Positions 62,283-64,000 of a stretch of DNA of 64,000 nt are shown here, piece by piece. Origin of the DNA: Maricaulis sp034670125 (lineage in GTDB: Bacteria > Pseudomonadota > Alphaproteobacteria > Caulobacterales > Maricaulaceae). The notes under the pieces are model-generated. The model was given only the letters and a program-made list of their open reading frames with translations. It ran no database searches and was not told the DNA's origin. The DNA lies in contig NZ_JAXMOC010000005.1 in NCBI RefSeq assembly GCF_034670125.1, positions 62,001 to 126,000 of the forward strand, given 5' to 3'. The first letter of the stretch is position 1, and the number at the start of each line of letters is the position of its first letter. The position numbers and the translations under genes were made by a program.

Positions 62283-63293
62283 CTAGCGCGACAGGCGCTC
62301 CGCCAGGAAGGGCAGCGACACATCCATCCGGTAGTCGATGGAGGAATGGGTGTCGGGGAATTCCTCATAGCGGTGTTCGACACCCAGGGCGGTCAGCTTG
62401 CGGGTCATGCGGCGGGCGCCATAGAGCAGGTTGTACTGGTCGACATCGCCGCAATCGATCATCAGCGCCTTGAGCTGTTTGAGACGCTCGCCATGACGGT
62501 CGGCCATCTCCAGCGGATCCCATTTCATCCATTCCGCCCAGCGTTCAGGGATGATCTCGCACGTGTCCATGGTGACCGGCAGGCTCATGCCCAGATAACC
62601 GCGCGGGTCCGGGTCATAGGTGGCCCCCATCGCCAAGGTCATCAGCGCATGCAGGTCGTCGCCGGAGACTTTCGGGGCCGCTTCAAAGGCCTCCATGAAG
62701 CTGCGGATCGTACCGCCATGCTTGTCGATGCGGCGCAGGGTGTGGGCGAAATCGGAGGCAAAGGAGAGCTCAAAGCCCATATCGCCGGAATGGCACACCG
62801 CGCCGGCCCAGATATCCGGATGCATCATGGCGTGCATGATGGCGCCATAACCGCCGGATGATTTGCCGAACACGCCGCGATGACCGGTGCCGCCACAGCC
62901 GAAGCGGCTCTCGATGGCCGGCAGCATTTCCTCGATCAGGAAATCGTCCCAATTGCCCATCGCCGCCGAGTTGACATACTGGTTCCCGCCCAGCCGGGTG
63001 AAACAGTCGGGGAAGGCGATCACCGCCGGCTTCATGACGCCGGTCGCAATCAGGCGGTCCGCCCGCTCGGGCACGTTCTCTCCGAAATTCTTCCACGCGA
63101 CATGGCCCAGGCCCGAACCGGTAAAGCCGACCAGGTCGACCAGCAGGGGCAGGCCTTGCCCGTCATGCCCGGCGGGTACAAAGACATCGACCCGGCGCCG
63201 CAGGGGATCTCCCAGCCGGTTGTTGGCAATCGCCTCGCTGTCGACGAATATCGTGTGCATCTGCCCTTTGGGCAGGGTGTGGTCGCTGTGCAT
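62283..63293 (-). CDS. esterase, alpha/beta hydrolase fold
   Basis: A 336-aa cytosolic-looking esterase related to the esterase D / feruloyl esterase group. The nucleophile elbow is VFGKSSGGYGAIM (S145 in GKSSG), preceded by the oxyanion-side GFTGSG. The C-terminal HRYEEFPDTHSSIDYR holds the likely catalytic His. ATG 63293 has GGGGA upstream. It lies 7 bp from the stop of the repeat-unit membrane protein, convergent. Confidence 0.85.
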   Translation of the reverse strand: MHSDHTLPKGQMHTIFVDSEAIANNRLGDPLRRRVDVFVPAGHDGQGLPLLVDLVGFTGSGLGHVAWKNFGENVPERADRLIATGVMKPAVIAFPDCFTRLGGNQYVNSAAMGNWDDFLIEEMLPAIESRFGCGGTGHRGVFGKSSGGYGAIMHAMMHPDIWAGAVCHSGDMGFELSFASDFAHTLRRIDKHGGTIRSFMEAFEAAPKVSGDDLHALMTLAMGATYDPDPRGYLGMSLPVTMDTCEIIPERWAEWMKWDPLEMADRHGERLKQLKALMIDCGDVDQYNLLYGARRMTRKLTALGVEHRYEEFPDTHSSIDYRMDVSLPFLAERLSR

Positions 63294-63390
63294 GATCAGG
63301 TTCCCCGGTCGGTAGGCGGTCAGGTTAGGATGTGTCGCGCCCGTGGCAAATGGTTGAGCTGCGGCGGCAAAGCGGGCAAGTCTCTGCCCC

Positions 63391-63969
63391 ATGAGCGATA
63401 CCAAACACTACATCTCGGCCAATGGCCTCCTTGAAGACAGCTTCCGTCTGGCCCGCCAGATCCTCGACAGCGGCTTTCGTCCGACCCATATCGTCGGCGT
63501 CTGGCGCGGCGGGGCGCCTGTCGGCATTGCCGTGCAGGAATACCTCGCCCGTTGTGGCCTCGAGACCGACCATATCGCCATCCGGACCGCCTCCTACACC
63601 GGCATCGACCAGCAGGAACGCAATGTGCGGGTCTATGGAGAGGGTTATCTGGTCGACACGCTGGATGCGGATCACCGCTTGCTGATTGTCGATGACGTCT
63701 ACGACAGCGGGCGCTCGATCGCGGCCGTGCTGAGGGTGTTGCGGGCCAAATGCCGGCGCAATTTTCCCGACGATGCCCGTATCGCCACGGTCTATTACAA
63801 GCCGCTGCGCAATACGACCGACCTGACGCCGGATTATTTTGTCCACGAAAGTGACGAGTGGCTGGTCTTCCCGCACGAGATTTGCGGTCTGTCCCCGGAC
63901 GAGCTGGCCGCCAAGGGCTTGCCGGAAGACCTGCTCCCAGGGGGTGGCGCAAGGGTGACCGCCTCATGA
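63391..63969 (+). CDS. purine phosphoribosyltransferase, Hpt/Gpt type
   Basis: A 192-aa phosphoribosyltransferase with the PRPP motif LLIVDDVYDSGRSI (about 99-112) and GVWRGGAPVGIAVQEYL. It likely salvages hypoxanthine, xanthine or guanine using PRPP from Prs. The stop overlaps the start of the next gene (ATGA). It diverges from the esterase across 97 bp. Confidence 0.88.
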   Translation: MSDTKHYISANGLLEDSFRLARQILDSGFRPTHIVGVWRGGAPVGIAVQEYLARCGLETDHIAIRTASYTGIDQQERNVRVYGEGYLVDTLDADHRLLIVDDVYDSGRSIAAVLRVLRAKCRRNFPDDARIATVYYKPLRNTTDLTPDYFVHESDEWLVFPHEICGLSPDELAAKGLPEDLLPGGGARVTAS

Positions 63970-64000
63970 AGCCAACCGTGCCGCTGCCCTACTGGCTGGC
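63966..64000 (+). CDS. start of a gene cut by the window end
   Basis: ATG 63966 overlaps the phosphoribosyltransferase stop (ATGA) and opens the frame MKPTVPLPYWLA to the last base. Only 11 residues plus a partial codon are visible, so the product cannot be told. The coupling suggests one transcript with the upstream gene. Confidence 0.55.
   Translation, partial: MKPTVPLPYWL

Overview
The window reads as chromosomal DNA of a high-GC alphaproteobacterium. The best match from gene content is a Caulobacterales/Maricaulales-type organism such as a Maricaulis-like Hyphomonadaceae member. That placement is an inference from the MoxR/DUF58/DUF4159/VWA cluster, the petABC operon, the lgt/midA and ubiK arrangement and the style of the intergenic palindromes; it does not come from a marker-gene tree. 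I see no tRNA, rRNA, CRISPR array, insertion sequence, integrase or prophage. No gene-free stretch exceeds 300 bp.

Layout. Positions 1-1772: the 3' end of queE, two paralogous secreted proteins and a small lipoprotein. 1853-8589 (minus): a four-gene MoxR / DUF58 / DUF4159 / VWA cluster. 8672-11428 (plus): DUF1285, NudL-type Nudix, a small membrane protein and the CCA-adding enzyme, closed by a strong terminator. 11497-14671 (minus): CPBP protease, AraC regulator, hemF and trmL. 14860-22131 (plus): petABC (cytochrome bc1), a secreted protein, MTA phosphorylase, secreted trypsin-like and LprI-like proteins, a GST, apt and a membrane protein. 22214-25136 (minus): S10 carboxypeptidase, a secreted RidA-like protein and an unknown protein. 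25255-29061 (plus): rlmJ, an ABC-2 exporter and a PhzF protein. 29058-40025 (minus): an alpha/beta hydrolase, a crotonase, an MFS transporter, a truncated globin, ychF, pth, rplY, a TonB-like lipoprotein, prs, midA and lgt. 40138-41905 (plus): ubiK, ybjN and proC. 42082-48109 (minus): an EnvZ/OmpR-type two-component system, a CDP-alcohol phosphatidyltransferase, a HAD phosphatase, a membrane protein and uvrC. 48108-49273 (plus): a pteridine-reductase-like SDR and folB. The rest holds a DUF418 protein, a DUF4197 protein, a secreted beta-lactamase-fold protein, an unrecognised membrane protein paired with a membrane-anchored Clp-fold serine protease, a Ca/Na antiporter with a tiny upstream ORF, a Nudix protein, a tandem histidine kinase/kinase/response-regulator operon, a membrane protein made of two copies of one unit, an esterase and a purine phosphoribosyltransferase.

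Most genes are core housekeeping: respiration, purine salvage and PRPP supply, translation quality control, envelope lipoprotein synthesis, folate/pterin metabolism and DNA repair. The least explained items are these. Two families of structured intergenic repeats lie just downstream of stop codons: five copies of a ~119-bp double palindrome and two copies of a second element. The 508-aa membrane protein and SDH-type protease pair lies at 52793-55343. The two-kinase signalling operon lies at 57237-61029. The 61634 membrane protein has an exact 106-residue internal period. The uvrC and SDR genes diverge from overlapping start codons. The SDR carries a PTR1/FolM-type Asp-Tyr-Lys catalytic set next to folB.
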